Origin: Bacillota bacterium
Lineage (GTDB): Bacteria > Bacillota > Clostridia > Lachnospirales > Lachnospiraceae
Length of the DNA stretch: 64,000 bases
Assembly (NCBI GenBank): GCA_023437365.1
Contig: JAEZGK010000081.1
Span: 95,165 to 159,164 of the forward strand
Direction of reading: 5' to 3'
The position numbers and the translations under genes are program-made. The notes under the pieces are model-generated. The model had not been told where the DNA came from. It was given only the letters and a program-made list of their open reading frames with translations, and did not search any database. Below are positions 1 through 8,606 of the stretch, piece after piece (within the stretch, counting starts at the first letter, position 1; each line of letters starts with the position of its first letter).

Positions 1-555
1 GACAAAAGCCGGATACTTACTTGGGGGAACCAAAACCTCCAGAAGGACCAGATCTGTATATTCAGAGAATAAAATAGTAAGCTTTTCCTGGGATATATAA
101 TATTGTAGCTTACCAACCAGGTTATAGTCCGTAGTGACTGCTGCTCTGATACCCAGTTCCTTGCGTATGATTTTGCTATACTTAAGACCTTCCTGTACCG
201 CAGATTGATATGCTTTGACAAGTCCGCCTGTTCCAAGCAGGGTACCACCAAAGTAGCGTGTCACTACTACTACGATATTGACAAGTTCGTGTGCAAGCAA
301 GAGATCCAGCATGGGTTTTCCTGCTGTTTTATTGGGTTCGCCGTCATCGGAACATCGCATCAGAGGCGGCTCGGTTCCGATAATATAGGCAGAACAATTA
401 TGAGAGGCATCCCAATATTTTTTCTTCAAGACTTCAATCGTTTCAAGGGCAGCTGCTTCAGTATCAGCAGGACATATAGTCGCAATAAAACGTGATTTTT
501 TTACAGTGATTTCTCCGACACCGCCTTCATAGATGGTCATAAAGTCTTCCTTCAT
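1..555 (-). CDS. YigZ/IMPACT family protein (partial, C-terminus off the window)
   Basis: The frame is open from the ATG at 555 to the window edge (185 codons), so the C-terminal end is missing. Read on the minus strand it begins MKEDFMTIYEGGVGEIT and contains the family's hallmark blocks: DASHNCSAY, DDGEPNKTAGKPML and VVTRYFGGTLLGTGGLVKAY. These define the N-terminal UPF0029/IMPACT domain of YigZ, normally about 210 residues. The family is linked to translation control and nucleic-acid binding, but its exact role in bacteria is unsettled. A second in-frame ATG lies at 540. The gene is divergent from the VanZ-like gene at 672. The family call is firm; the function is not. Confidence 0.88.
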   Translation of the reverse strand, partial: MKEDFMTIYEGGVGEITVKKSRFIATICPADTEAAALETIEVLKKKYWDASHNCSAYIIGTEPPLMRCSDDGEPNKTAGKPMLDLLLAHELVNIVVVVTRYFGGTLLGTGGLVKAYQSAVQEGLKYSKIIRKELGIRAAVTTDYNLVGKLQYYISQEKLTILFSEYTDLVLLEVLVPPSKYPAFV

Positions 556-671
556 TATAAATACTCCCTTCTGTCGGAATGGAATTCTTGCCAGGATATC
601 CCGGATATGATATGATAAATAAGCTTATATGGATGAATAATAGAGTAAATCTCTTTATCTAAGGAGACAAC

Positions 672-1169
672 ATGAAACTAAAATATTTTTCCTGGCTGCC
701 TGCGGTAGGAATCATGGGAGCTATCTTCTGGTTTTCCTCAAAGACAGCAGAACTGTCTCAGGAAAGCAGCCTGAGTATCTCAATCGTAATATACAATCTA
801 TATGATCAGATAAAGAGCAGCCCGCTGCAAGGTTCTGAAAAGCTGGATCTGCTGGCGGTCATTGACCATATAATACGTAAGTCTGCACACTTTTCGGAAT
901 ACGCATGCCTTAGTGCAGCAATTGCCTTCCATTTTACGGTATGGAAGAAAAGCATCAGTTACAGAACATGGATTCCGGTCTTATTCGCCGGGGTTTATGC
1001 TGTTACAGATGAATTCCATCAAACCTTTGTCACGGGAAGAAGCGGACAGGTATCGGATGTGCTCCTGGATACTAGTGGAGCTGCTGCAGGAGCATTGGTT
1101 TTCAGCATTCTTTCTCTGCTGATTGTACGTCACAGACAGAGAAGGATAAAAACTACAGGATTGGTGTGA
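672..1169 (+). CDS. VanZ-like membrane protein
   Basis: The 165-residue protein has hydrophobic segments near residues 6-22, 85-105 and 135-155. It carries the VanZ-family motifs RKSAHFSEYACL near residue 70 and TDEFHQTFVTGRSGQVSDVLLDTSGAAAG near residues 112-140. VanZ itself gives low-level teicoplanin resistance in enterococci; most relatives like this one are uncharacterised. The start is well supported by AAGGAGA 5 nt before the ATG. It is probably monocistronic, with a small convergent gene overlapping its end. Nothing nearby suggests a glycopeptide-resistance operon. Confidence 0.85.
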   Translation: MKLKYFSWLPAVGIMGAIFWFSSKTAELSQESSLSISIVIYNLYDQIKSSPLQGSEKLDLLAVIDHIIRKSAHFSEYACLSAAIAFHFTVWKKSISYRTWIPVLFAGVYAVTDEFHQTFVTGRSGQVSDVLLDTSGAAAGALVFSILSLLIVRHRQRRIKTTGLV

Positions 1170-1338
1170 AACGGTTTGCCTCACTTGTATATTCATGTTC
1201 AATGGAGGATAGAACCTGTTCCAGTTCGGTTCGGTCTATGGAAAGACTTTTGCACAAATCCTCCAAGCTACTATAATCATCCCTCAGCTTGGTGTTAATA
1301 AAGCTCAGCAGGATGTATGGATCCTTTGGTATATTCAT
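1153..1338 (-). CDS. DUF4250 small protein
   Basis: This 61-residue protein begins MNIPKDPYILLSFINTKLRD, the characteristic opening of DUF4250 proteins common in Clostridia. The ATG at 1338 is preferred over the one 45 nt upstream because it is preceded by GGAG at a good distance and matches the usual family N-terminus. The rest is a soluble helical protein (YSSLEDLCKSLSIDRTELEQVLSSIEHEY) that resembles a small helix-turn-helix-like fold. The function is unknown. Its 3' end overlaps the end of the convergent VanZ-like gene by 17 nt. Confidence 0.8.
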   Translation of the reverse strand: MNIPKDPYILLSFINTKLRDDYSSLEDLCKSLSIDRTELEQVLSSIEHEYTSEANRFTPIL

Positions 1339-1435
1339 AAGATACTCCTTTATCAGATATAGGATACCTTTATAATTATGCACATTATTATATTATTTTC
1401 AAGATATAAATGCTTTGAAAGGCTAGGCGGAAGAT

Positions 1436-2758
1436 ATGGATTTATTTGATTACATGAGGGATAACACGATGAAGAAGGAGGCTCCTCTGGCTTCCAGACT
1501 TCGTCCCGTAACCCTGGATGAGGTGGTAGGGCAGCAGCATATTATAGGTAAGGATAAGCTGCTGTACCGAGCGATCAAAGCAGATAAGATCAGCTCTATC
1601 ATATTCTACGGTCCTCCCGGTACAGGCAAGACAACTCTGGCCAAAGTCATAGCCAATACCACAAGCTCTCTCTTCACACAGATCAACGCTACCTCCGCAG
1701 GGAAGAAGGATATGGAAGCAGTGGTTGAGGAAGCGAAGGTAAATCTCGGCAGCTACGGAAAGCGTACGATTCTTTTTATCGACGAGATACACCGATTTAA
1801 TAAGGGGCAGCAGGATTATCTGCTACCTTATGTAGAAGACGGGACAGTAATCCTGATTGGTGCAACGACGGAGAATCCTTATTTTGAGGTGAATTCAGCT
1901 CTGCTCTCCCGTTCAATCATATTTGAACTAAAGCCTCTGGACAAGGAGGATATCAAGATATTGCTGCATCGCGCCGTCTATGACAGAGATCGTGGAATGG
2001 GAGCGTTTGATGTGGAGATAGAAGCGGAGGCACTGGATTTTTTGGCTGATATTGCCAACGGTGATGCAAGGGCAGCCCTGAATGCCATAGAGATAGGTAT
2101 CCTGACAACGGATCGCTCAGAGGATGGAAAAATCCACATTACGCTTTCCGTGGCAGCAGAGTGTATCCAAAGACGTGTACTGAAGTATGATAAGGATGGA
2201 GATAATCATTACGATACTATATCGGCATTTATTAAAAGTATGCGGGGCTCTGATCCTGATGCCGCTGTGTATTACCTTGCCCGCATGCTGTATGCGGGTG
2301 AAGAGGTAGCCTTTATCGCAAGGCGAATCATGATCTGCGCCGCAGAGGATGTATCCAATGCTGACCCCAATGCCCTGGTGGTCGCAACCTCAGCAGCACT
2401 TGCAGTGGAACGTCTCGGGATGCCGGAAGCAAGAATTGTCCTGGCTCAGGCAGCGACCTATGTAGCCTGTGCACCGAAAAGCAATTCCGCTATCTGCGCC
2501 ATTGACGCTGCCACGCAGGTAGTGGAGAATGAGAAGACCGCAACTATTCCAGCCTATCTGATGGATTCCCATTATAAAGGAGCGGCGAAGCTGGGACACG
2601 GTTTGGGCTATCAATATGCACATAACTTTAAAAACCATTATGTTAAGCAGCAATATCTTCCGGATGAGATTAAGGACAGAGTATTCTATGTTCCCTCTGA
2701 CAACGGATATGAGAAACAGATACAGGAATATTTTAAAAGAATTAAGGAAGAAGAATAG
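1436..2758 (+). CDS. rarA: Replication-associated recombination protein A (AAA+ ATPase)
   Basis: The 440-residue protein matches RarA/MgsA (WRNIP1 relatives), a clamp-loader-like ATPase acting at stalled replication forks. It opens with PLASRLRPVTLDEVVGQQHI and has a Walker A GPPGTGKTT near residues 59-67 and a Walker B LFIDEIHRFNKGQQD near 117. ATTENPYFEVNSALLSRS follows with the sensor and arginine-finger region, and the MgsA C-terminal tetramerisation domain runs from about 250, including GSDPDAAVYYLARML and YKGAAKLGHG. Length is typical of the family. AGGCGG precedes the ATG. A hairpin terminator follows the stop directly. Confidence 0.95.
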   Translation: MDLFDYMRDNTMKKEAPLASRLRPVTLDEVVGQQHIIGKDKLLYRAIKADKISSIIFYGPPGTGKTTLAKVIANTTSSLFTQINATSAGKKDMEAVVEEAKVNLGSYGKRTILFIDEIHRFNKGQQDYLLPYVEDGTVILIGATTENPYFEVNSALLSRSIIFELKPLDKEDIKILLHRAVYDRDRGMGAFDVEIEAEALDFLADIANGDARAALNAIEIGILTTDRSEDGKIHITLSVAAECIQRRVLKYDKDGDNHYDTISAFIKSMRGSDPDAAVYYLARMLYAGEEVAFIARRIMICAAEDVSNADPNALVVATSAALAVERLGMPEARIVLAQAATYVACAPKSNSAICAIDAATQVVENEKTATIPAYLMDSHYKGAAKLGHGLGYQYAHNFKNHYVKQQYLPDEIKDRVFYVPSDNGYEKQIQEYFKRIKEEE

Positions 2759-2791
2759 AATCGGGGCTGCTAACCTTATGCAGCCCCGATT
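2759..2791. terminator. Bidirectional terminator between rarA and the small membrane protein gene
   Basis: A 12-bp perfect stem (AATCGGGGCTGC paired with GCAGCCCCGATT) encloses a 9-nt loop. It begins directly after the rarA stop and ends 2 nt before the stop of the convergent gene, so it can serve both. The T-tract on the plus side is short. Confidence 0.8.
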
Positions 2792-2793
2792 GA

Positions 2794-3093
2794 TTAATTT
2801 TTATTCTCTGAAGAGTCACTTTCCTCTGTTTCGTCTAATAACTCGGTATCCTCTGTTGCATCCGGTTCTTCCGAATCCAAGTCTTGTGACGGATCATTTC
2901 GGTGAACCAAGCGATAAACCAACATAAAACCCCAGATCATGATCGGTATTACGATGGCGCTGAACAGACTTGCGAGGAACAAGCCGGGTGCCTTCTCTGA
3001 TGCGAAGAAAGCTGATATTAAAGTAATCAGGAATAATGAAGCAAACAATACCAGACCGATAATTGCTGCGATTCGTTTCACTTTCTTTTCCAT
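2794..3093 (-). CDS. Small membrane protein with acidic tail
   Basis: I do not recognise a named family. The 99-residue product (MEKKVKRIAAIIGLVLF...) has two predicted membrane helices at about residues 8-28 and 36-60. A highly acidic C-terminal tail follows (DSEEPDATEDTELLDETEESDSSENK). The start was moved from the ATG at 3099 to the one at 3093, because AGGAA lies 7 nt before the second but almost touches the first. The tail would be cytoplasmic if both ends are inside. It is convergent with rarA and divergent from ptsI. Confidence 0.65.
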   Translation of the reverse strand: MEKKVKRIAAIIGLVLFASLFLITLISAFFASEKAPGLFLASLFSAIVIPIMIWGFMLVYRLVHRNDPSQDLDSEEPDATEDTELLDETEESDSSENKN

Positions 3094-3237
3094 AAGCATT
3101 TCCTTTCTGCCCTATAAGAATATCGTTCTATCATTCATTAACTCATCATAAACATTATATCGGCTCGACACTGAAAAAGCAAGCATTGTGACATACAAAG
3201 GCATTGGTATAGAATACAGAGAAGTAACCAATACCAT

Positions 3238-3266
3238 TTGACATATTTCTGTGAAGAAGGTATAAT
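3238..3266 (+). promoter_or_regulatory. Sigma-A promoter of ptsI
   Basis: A perfect TTGACA (3238-3243) and a perfect TATAAT (3261-3266) are separated by 17 nt. The expected transcription start is about 3273, some 11 nt before the antiterminator target. Confidence 0.85.
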
Positions 3267-3283
3267 TCAATTACAAACAGATT

Positions 3284-3355
3284 GGATTGTGACTGTTCGA
3301 TCAGGCAAGACCGGCTTAGTAATAAAGAAATTTATTATTAAGTGTGGTCTTTTTT
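3284..3355 (+). promoter_or_regulatory. BglG/GlcT-type RNA antiterminator (RAT) with overlapping terminator
   Basis: Positions 3284-3312 read GGATTGTGACTG, then six bases, then CAGGCAAGACC. This is the classic two-sided RAT hairpin bound by BglG/LicT/SacY/GlcT antiterminators. Its last bases (AAGACC, 3307-3312) form the 5' arm of a long terminator that pairs with GGTCTT and ends in a T-run at 3355. The two structures are mutually exclusive. Protein binding to the RAT should therefore allow ptsI transcription, as for ptsGHI and GlcT in Bacillus subtilis. No antiterminator gene lies in this window. Confidence 0.85.
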
Positions 3356-3411
3356 AAATTCCTTTCAGACCATAAATCGAAGAAATAAGCAAAGTAAAAA
3401 GGAGTGATAAG

Positions 3412-5028
3412 ATGATAGTTTTGGAAGGCAAAAGTGTATATCAGGGAATCGCCTTTGGAACGATGAAGTATTATCAAAAAGCTGAAATAGCCGGAAGGGT
3501 CTATCGAGTATCGGATGAGAAAAAGGAGCAGATCCGCTTTGAACAGGCGAGACAGAAAGTGATCGATCAGCTGGAGGATTTATATAGGAAGGCTCTGAAG
3601 GAAATCGGTTCCGATGAGGCAATGATTCTGCAGGTACATCAGATGCTTTTGCAGGATACCGAATATCTGAATTACATCAATAACATGATTGCAGAGCAGA
3701 AATTTAATGCTGAGTATGCTGTCTCCTGCGCCTCAGATTATTTTGCAGAGATATTTTCCTGTATGGAGGATGAATATTTAAAGGAGAGAGCTGCGGATAT
3801 CAAGGATGTTTCCGAACGACTGCTCCGCACGCTTAGTGAAGAGGAGATAGAACTTAAGCTTACGAAACCTGTTATTATAGCAGCGGAGGATCTGGCACCC
3901 AGTGAGACGGTGCAGCTTGATAGAAGCAGGTTACTTTCTCTGATCACACAGAAGGGCTCTGTGAATTCTCATACTGCGATACTTGCCAGAACCATGAATA
4001 TTCCTGCGGTGATCGGAATCGGTGAACAGCTGAAACCGGAATATGACGGCTTGCAGGTAATTGTAGATGGGTTCACCGGGAAGGTTTATGTAGATCCGGA
4101 GGAGGCTTTACTACAGGAGTATATGGAAAAGAGGAGGAGGGAGGAAGAAAGAAGAGCAGCCTTGGCCGAGCTTCTCGGGAAGGAAAATATTACAAGGGAC
4201 GGGAAGCAGATCGATATCTTCGCTAACATCGGAGCAGTGCAGGATGTCAGCGAAGCCCTAAAGAATGATGCCGGGGGTGTTGGTCTGATGAGAAGCGAAT
4301 TCCTCTATCTGAATAAGAAGGATTATCCCTCGGAGGAGGAACAGCTAGCGGTCTACCGGGAGGTTTTGAAAGGAATGGAAGGACGTAAGGTAATCATTCG
4401 TACCCTAGACATCGGTGCGGATAAGCAGGTAGATTATTTTAACCTGCCGAAGGAGGAAAACCCTGCCCTGGGATACCGCGCCATCCGTATTTGTCTGACC
4501 AGAAGAGAAATATTCCGAACACAGCTTCGTGCACTGTATCGGGCATCTGTATATGGTAATTTAGGCATCATGTTCCCAATGATCATTTCCCTGGAAGAGA
4601 TCAGAGAGATCAAACAGATTCTTTCGGAGGTAAAGCAGGAGCTTTCCAAGGAAGGAAAAGCCTATAATGATAAAATAGAGCTCGGTATTATGATAGAGAC
4701 ACCTGCAGCTGCAATCATCAGTGATTTGCTGGCAAAGGAAGTGGATTTTTTTAGCATCGGTACCAACGATCTGACCCAATATACGACTGCGATTGACCGA
4801 CAGAACACGATGCTGGATTCCTTCTACGATCCCCATCATCCGGCTGTTCTGCGGTTAATAAAAATGACAGTGGAAAATGCTCATAGGAACTGCATCTGGG
4901 TGGGAATCTGCGGTGAGCTGGCAGCAGACATTACGATGACTGAGACTTTCTTAGCTTTAGGCGTAGATGAGCTGTCCGTAGCCCCCGGCAGGATACTTGA
5001 GCTGAGAAAAGCTGTACGGGAATTGTAA
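3412..5028 (+). CDS. ptsI: PTS enzyme I (phosphoenolpyruvate-protein phosphotransferase)
   Basis: The 538-residue cytoplasmic protein transfers phosphate from phosphoenolpyruvate to HPr at the head of the sugar phosphotransferase system. It has the N-terminal HPr-binding region and the phosphohistidine swivel domain with SHTAILART; His187 is the likely active residue. The PEP-utilising barrel contains GGVGLMRSEFLY, GIMIETPAAA and FFSIGTNDLTQY, with the catalytic Cys in GICGELAAD near residue 500. It is slightly shorter than the usual ~570 residues. AAGGAG precedes the ATG. HPr (ptsH) is not adjacent, which is unlike the common ptsHI operon. Expression is predicted to depend on the upstream RAT. 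Confidence 0.95.
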   Translation: MIVLEGKSVYQGIAFGTMKYYQKAEIAGRVYRVSDEKKEQIRFEQARQKVIDQLEDLYRKALKEIGSDEAMILQVHQMLLQDTEYLNYINNMIAEQKFNAEYAVSCASDYFAEIFSCMEDEYLKERAADIKDVSERLLRTLSEEEIELKLTKPVIIAAEDLAPSETVQLDRSRLLSLITQKGSVNSHTAILARTMNIPAVIGIGEQLKPEYDGLQVIVDGFTGKVYVDPEEALLQEYMEKRRREEERRAALAELLGKENITRDGKQIDIFANIGAVQDVSEALKNDAGGVGLMRSEFLYLNKKDYPSEEEQLAVYREVLKGMEGRKVIIRTLDIGADKQVDYFNLPKEENPALGYRAIRICLTRREIFRTQLRALYRASVYGNLGIMFPMIISLEEIREIKQILSEVKQELSKEGKAYNDKIELGIMIETPAAAIISDLLAKEVDFFSIGTNDLTQYTTAIDRQNTMLDSFYDPHHPAVLRLIKMTVENAHRNCIWVGICGELAADITMTETFLALGVDELSVAPGRILELRKAVREL

Positions 5029-5109
5029 TATGAAGTGGAAATTACCTTTATAAGATTAGCAAGTCTTCCGATATATATTGTAAGAAAGAAATGAGACGGG
5101 GGGATAGCT

Positions 5110-5937
5110 ATGTCAACCGCAGGGAAAATGCTTTTGCTGAGTATCCTGTGCTTAGTCCTTTTATATGGAGTTTCACCCTGCCCGGCCTATGCATCTGATT
5201 ATGGAGCGCAGGAGTCGGCTGCTGATGCGGTGGCAAAAACCTGTATTGTAAGCTTTGACGGCAACGGTGCGAATGCAAGCCTTGATACAATCACGGTTTC
5301 TGCGGATGGTTACTATGGGACTCTGCCGGAGCTTACCAGACCAGACTATGTATTCGTCGGTTGGTATTCTTTTAGAAGCGGAGGAATAAAGATTACCGAA
5401 ACAACTAAGGTATTTAAGCCGACTGACCATACACTCTATGCTCAGTGGAGGGGCAATCCGGTCGAGATTGAGCTGAATGCGACCGGTGGAAATCTAAATA
5501 AAGAAAAGATTATTGTCTATTATGGAAGTAAGTATCTGGGACAGCTTCCAACACCAACCAGAGCAAGTTATCAGTTCGATGGATGGTATACTGAGGAAAC
5601 AGGTGGCAATCGGGTTACTGTAAAGAGTATCTATGATGAAAACGGACCGAAAACTCTCTATGCTCATTGGACGGAGAAGCCGGTTAAGGTCATCTTCATC
5701 GCATTTAATGGTGAGGTTTATGAGAGAATAGTAGCATATGGTAGGGAATACGGCGAATTGCCCGAACCGGAGAAGGACGGCTATACCTTTGGTGGGTGGT
5801 ACAAATATGGGGATTATAGGGATAGGGACAATGGACAAAAAAGGATTACGGAAAGTACCATCGTAAAGGAGATAGCACAGATTAAGCTTTATGCCAGATG
5901 GTATCCGGTTCCTGAGGACAGAGCCTCAGATTATTAA
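5110..5937 (+). CDS. Secreted protein with three InlB/Listeria-Bacteroides B-repeats
   Basis: The 275-residue protein starts with a signal peptide (about residues 1-28, ending near PAYA). Three repeats of about 65-75 residues follow, at roughly 38-113, 116-190 and 193-265. Each ends in the GWY...LYAxW pattern typical of the Flg_new/InlB B-repeat (beta-grasp) domain. These domains are found in surface and secreted proteins that interact with other cells or glycans. No LPXTG anchor or other cell-wall domain is visible, so it is probably released or loosely held. A GGGGGGA ribosome site precedes the ATG. A terminator follows at 5961. The ligand is unknown. Confidence 0.8.
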   Translation: MSTAGKMLLLSILCLVLLYGVSPCPAYASDYGAQESAADAVAKTCIVSFDGNGANASLDTITVSADGYYGTLPELTRPDYVFVGWYSFRSGGIKITETTKVFKPTDHTLYAQWRGNPVEIELNATGGNLNKEKIIVYYGSKYLGQLPTPTRASYQFDGWYTEETGGNRVTVKSIYDENGPKTLYAHWTEKPVKVIFIAFNGEVYERIVAYGREYGELPEPEKDGYTFGGWYKYGDYRDRDNGQKRITESTIVKEIAQIKLYARWYPVPEDRASDY

Positions 5938-5960
5938 AGAATAGAAAGCAGTATGGAAGG

Positions 5961-5989
5961 GAACAGTCGAATTCTGGCTGTTCTTTTTT
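5961..5989 (+). terminator. Intrinsic terminator after the B-repeat protein gene
   Basis: A GAACAG...CTGTTC stem is followed by a run of T residues, 24 nt after the stop codon. Confidence 0.75.
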
Positions 5990-6090
5990 CCTTTACTTCA
6001 GTAGCCGGAGACGGGCGGCTGATACTGACCCCCGAATCGGAAAGAGAATATACACAATTTGCTAGATGTTTTATGAGGACACATAATAAA

Positions 6091-6154
6091 TTAGAAAACT
6101 ATCTAACATAGGTATTGACAATTATAAAACTAAATGTTAGATTAATATCTAACA
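6091..6154 (+). promoter_or_regulatory. Promoter and paired operators of the MFS/ArsR operon
   Basis: TTGACA (6115-6120) is followed after 17 nt by TAGATT. The -10 region sits inside a perfect inverted repeat (6135-6154: TGTTAGAT, 4 nt, ATCTAACA). A second half-matching copy lies just upstream (TTAGA...ATCTAACA, 6091-6108). Two copies flanking the -35 and covering the -10 suggest repression by a dimeric regulator, most simply the ArsR-type protein encoded as the second gene. Confidence 0.7.
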
Positions 6155-6229
6155 AGTAAAATATCCCAATCAGTTAAGGGGTTACGGCATGACTTTTCAT
6201 GTGAGTCATGCACAGAGATGGAGGTTAAT

Positions 6230-7537
6230 ATGGAAGAGAGTAAAATCGGGTATCGTGAAATACTGAAGCAAAAAGAATATATGAAGACGGTCGTCGCCGC
6301 TGTAATCAACAGGTTCGGTGATTCCATCGACAGCATCGCCTTTGCCTGGCTCGTATATCAGATTACCCAAAGCGCTGCCTGGTCAGCAATCATATTTGGA
6401 ATTAATAGAATACCGACGATATTTCTACAGCCTTTTGCAGGTGCCGCGGTAGAGGGTAAGAATAAGAAGACCATCATGATTGTTACGGATGTCATTCGGG
6501 GCCTCTGTGTTGGTATCGTTGCTACGGCTTTCCTTGCCGGAGTACTTAATCAATGGATCATGCTTGGCTGCACGATTGTAATTTCCTGTGCGGAAGCATT
6601 TCGTAATCCGGCATCCAGTGCTTTGCTGCCCAAACTGCTGGATAAGGAATATTACAGCTTCGGAATTTCTTTTAATACCAGTCTGTGCAGTATCATGGAA
6701 CTGGTCGGACTCGGACTGGCAGGTGTCATAATCTCCTTGTTTTCTATATCAACTGCGATATACGTCGATATGGTGACCTTCTTTTTGTCTGCACTGATCA
6801 TACTTACCTTAAGAATTAAGGAAGAGCAGTTGACAAAAGCCAAAATAAATGCTAAGGAATATATAGATAGTTTAAAGGGCGGTTTTCTTTATCTGAAGGG
6901 AAAAGCATTTTTACGATACATGGTTACAATAGCTGTTTTCCTGAATGCAATTTTGGTTCCGATGAATAGCCTTCAGGCTCCACTGGTCAGCGAGGTTCTG
7001 CACTCGGATGAAATCATGCTTTCTGTATTGAATCTTGGTCTTATGCTTGGTATGATTCTGGGAGCGATAATTTACCCTTATATCAGTACCGTGATCAGCA
7101 GTTACGCTATTGTGTGCTTCGGCGGATATTCCATAGGCGTATACTTTATCAGCCTTGTTGTATTAGGTCGGTTTATACACGTGGCTATAGTAATTTATAT
7201 CATTGTTGCGATAGCTTCTTTTGTTTTAGGTGTGGTGATTGCAACGGTCAATACTTATGCCGGGATAGAGTTCATGAAGACGATTGAAGAAAGTTATATT
7301 GCCAGGGTGAGTGCAATCATGAATGCCTGCTGTGTTGCGGCTGTGCCGGTCGTATCCTTTATCCTCAGTGGCGTAACGGAATTTGCATCTACGGGTACAA
7401 TATTTCTTGCCGTAGGCTTACTGGATTTCCTCGTGTGTCTGGCGCTGTTTGGCAAAAAGAGATTTACCGTCATGGTGAAGGAACAGAATGTGAGGTCAGA
7501 GAATGAAAGACAAATTTCAGATAGCGAAGCATGCTAA
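6230..7537 (+). CDS. MFS exporter, DHA3 (MefA-like) type
   Basis: The 435-residue protein has about 12 predicted membrane helices. Its start (FGDSIDSIAFAWLVYQITQSAAWSA), and the GKNKKTIMIVTDVIRG loop between helices 2 and 3, are typical of the DHA3 drug-efflux group that includes macrolide exporters. The substrate cannot be deduced. The ATG at 6230 is chosen because GGAGG lies 5-6 nt before it; the ATG at 6218 has no ribosome site. The 3' end overlaps the regulator gene by 35 nt, so the two are translationally coupled. An inverted repeat (GCATGAC...GTCATGC, 6187-6211) lies in the short leader. Confidence 0.85.
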   Translation: MEESKIGYREILKQKEYMKTVVAAVINRFGDSIDSIAFAWLVYQITQSAAWSAIIFGINRIPTIFLQPFAGAAVEGKNKKTIMIVTDVIRGLCVGIVATAFLAGVLNQWIMLGCTIVISCAEAFRNPASSALLPKLLDKEYYSFGISFNTSLCSIMELVGLGLAGVIISLFSISTAIYVDMVTFFLSALIILTLRIKEEQLTKAKINAKEYIDSLKGGFLYLKGKAFLRYMVTIAVFLNAILVPMNSLQAPLVSEVLHSDEIMLSVLNLGLMLGMILGAIIYPYISTVISSYAIVCFGGYSIGVYFISLVVLGRFIHVAIVIYIIVAIASFVLGVVIATVNTYAGIEFMKTIEESYIARVSAIMNACCVAAVPVVSFILSGVTEFASTGTIFLAVGLLDFLVCLALFGKKRFTVMVKEQNVRSENERQISDSEAC

Positions 7538-8606
7538 TCTGGTGGATGAAGCGATATTAATCCTGTATCAATGGGTGAACAAAGACGAATTGGAACAGCA
7601 AAGGGAGGAATATCGGTATAATTACCCGGAGGCTTCCGAGTGGTATGATAGCATATGGGAGAAGCTTCTTGTGATTTACAATGCAGTGAAGCAGGAGTTA
7701 AAACCGAAAAAAGAACGAATAGAGTATTACTTTAAGTCAAAAAACCTCAGCCTATTCTTTAATGCAGCCTTTGCTTTTCTATGGGATTTTCAAAACTATG
7801 ATAATCAGCTGCTGCCTTATGAGGAGCGAATCAAGAACCTGACGGAAGAGGAAAGAATCAAGTATTATGCTCAAATCATCAATATGGATGAGGAGTCCGG
7901 TGCTCCTGTCGAAGGATTGGTGACCTATGACGATTTCATAAACTTCCTTGATGCAGCTTCCTGTGATAAGGCGGCAAAATGGGAGACTTTGAAGGTATAT
8001 CATAATCAAAAGGAATGTTACAATGAAATCACTGCTATCCTGAGGGAAGTAGTGAATATTATTACTGTAGAATTTCAGAACGAAATTGCTGAACTGGAGC
8101 AGCAGTACTATGATTATTGGATGGGAATTCAAGAGAAGCAGGATATCATAGAGCTAATGCATACTAATCTAAAACTGCTCTGGAAGGCCAACGAGAACGG
8201 AACGGTATTGCTCCCGATGATCTTCCAGCCCATCAGCGTTTCACTCTCCTCCAGCCCGGGCACAGATCAATTGGATGTAATTCGATTTGGTATCCTGATG
8301 GACAGCCGTTTTATTATTACCAAAGAGAAGATAACGACGGAGGATATCGTAAATTTCGGTAAGCTGCTCTGCGACAAAAGTAAGGTTGATATCCTGGAGC
8401 TTACTGCCGGTAAGCCCTGCTACGGGAAGGAAATCGCAAATGAGCTTAAACTCTCCACAGCAACCATATCCTATCATGTCAATGCCTTGATGAAGCTGGG
8501 ATTGCTAAAGACAGAGTTAGATTCAAACCGCGTATATTACAGTCTGAATGCAGAGAAGTTCTCCCAATATATGGAAGGCATCAGGAAATACTTTATAAAG
8601 AAATAA
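7503..8606 (+). CDS. ArsR-type transcriptional regulator with long N-terminal domain
   Basis: The 367-residue protein ends in a winged helix-turn-helix at about residues 280-350 (SKVDILELTAGKPCYGKEIANELKLSTATISYHVNALMKLGLL) of the ArsR type. The preceding ~275 residues have no motif I can name. They probably sense a ligand, unlike classical ~100-residue ArsR proteins. No metal-binding CxC pair lies in the recognition helix. It overlaps the MFS gene by 35 nt and so is probably its dedicated repressor, acting on the repeats at 6091-6154. AGGT precedes the ATG. A short non-coding stretch follows. Confidence 0.8.
   Translation: MKDKFQIAKHANLVDEAILILYQWVNKDELEQQREEYRYNYPEASEWYDSIWEKLLVIYNAVKQELKPKKERIEYYFKSKNLSLFFNAAFAFLWDFQNYDNQLLPYEERIKNLTEEERIKYYAQIINMDEESGAPVEGLVTYDDFINFLDAASCDKAAKWETLKVYHNQKECYNEITAILREVVNIITVEFQNEIAELEQQYYDYWMGIQEKQDIIELMHTNLKLLWKANENGTVLLPMIFQPISVSLSSSPGTDQLDVIRFGILMDSRFIITKEKITTEDIVNFGKLLCDKSKVDILELTAGKPCYGKEIANELKLSTATISYHVNALMKLGLLKTELDSNRVYYSLNAEKFSQYMEGIRKYFIKK

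Noticed and set aside
205..495. Plus-strand ORF of 96 codons at the left edge
   Set aside because: It is the shadow of the YigZ-like gene on the minus strand, which has clear family motifs.
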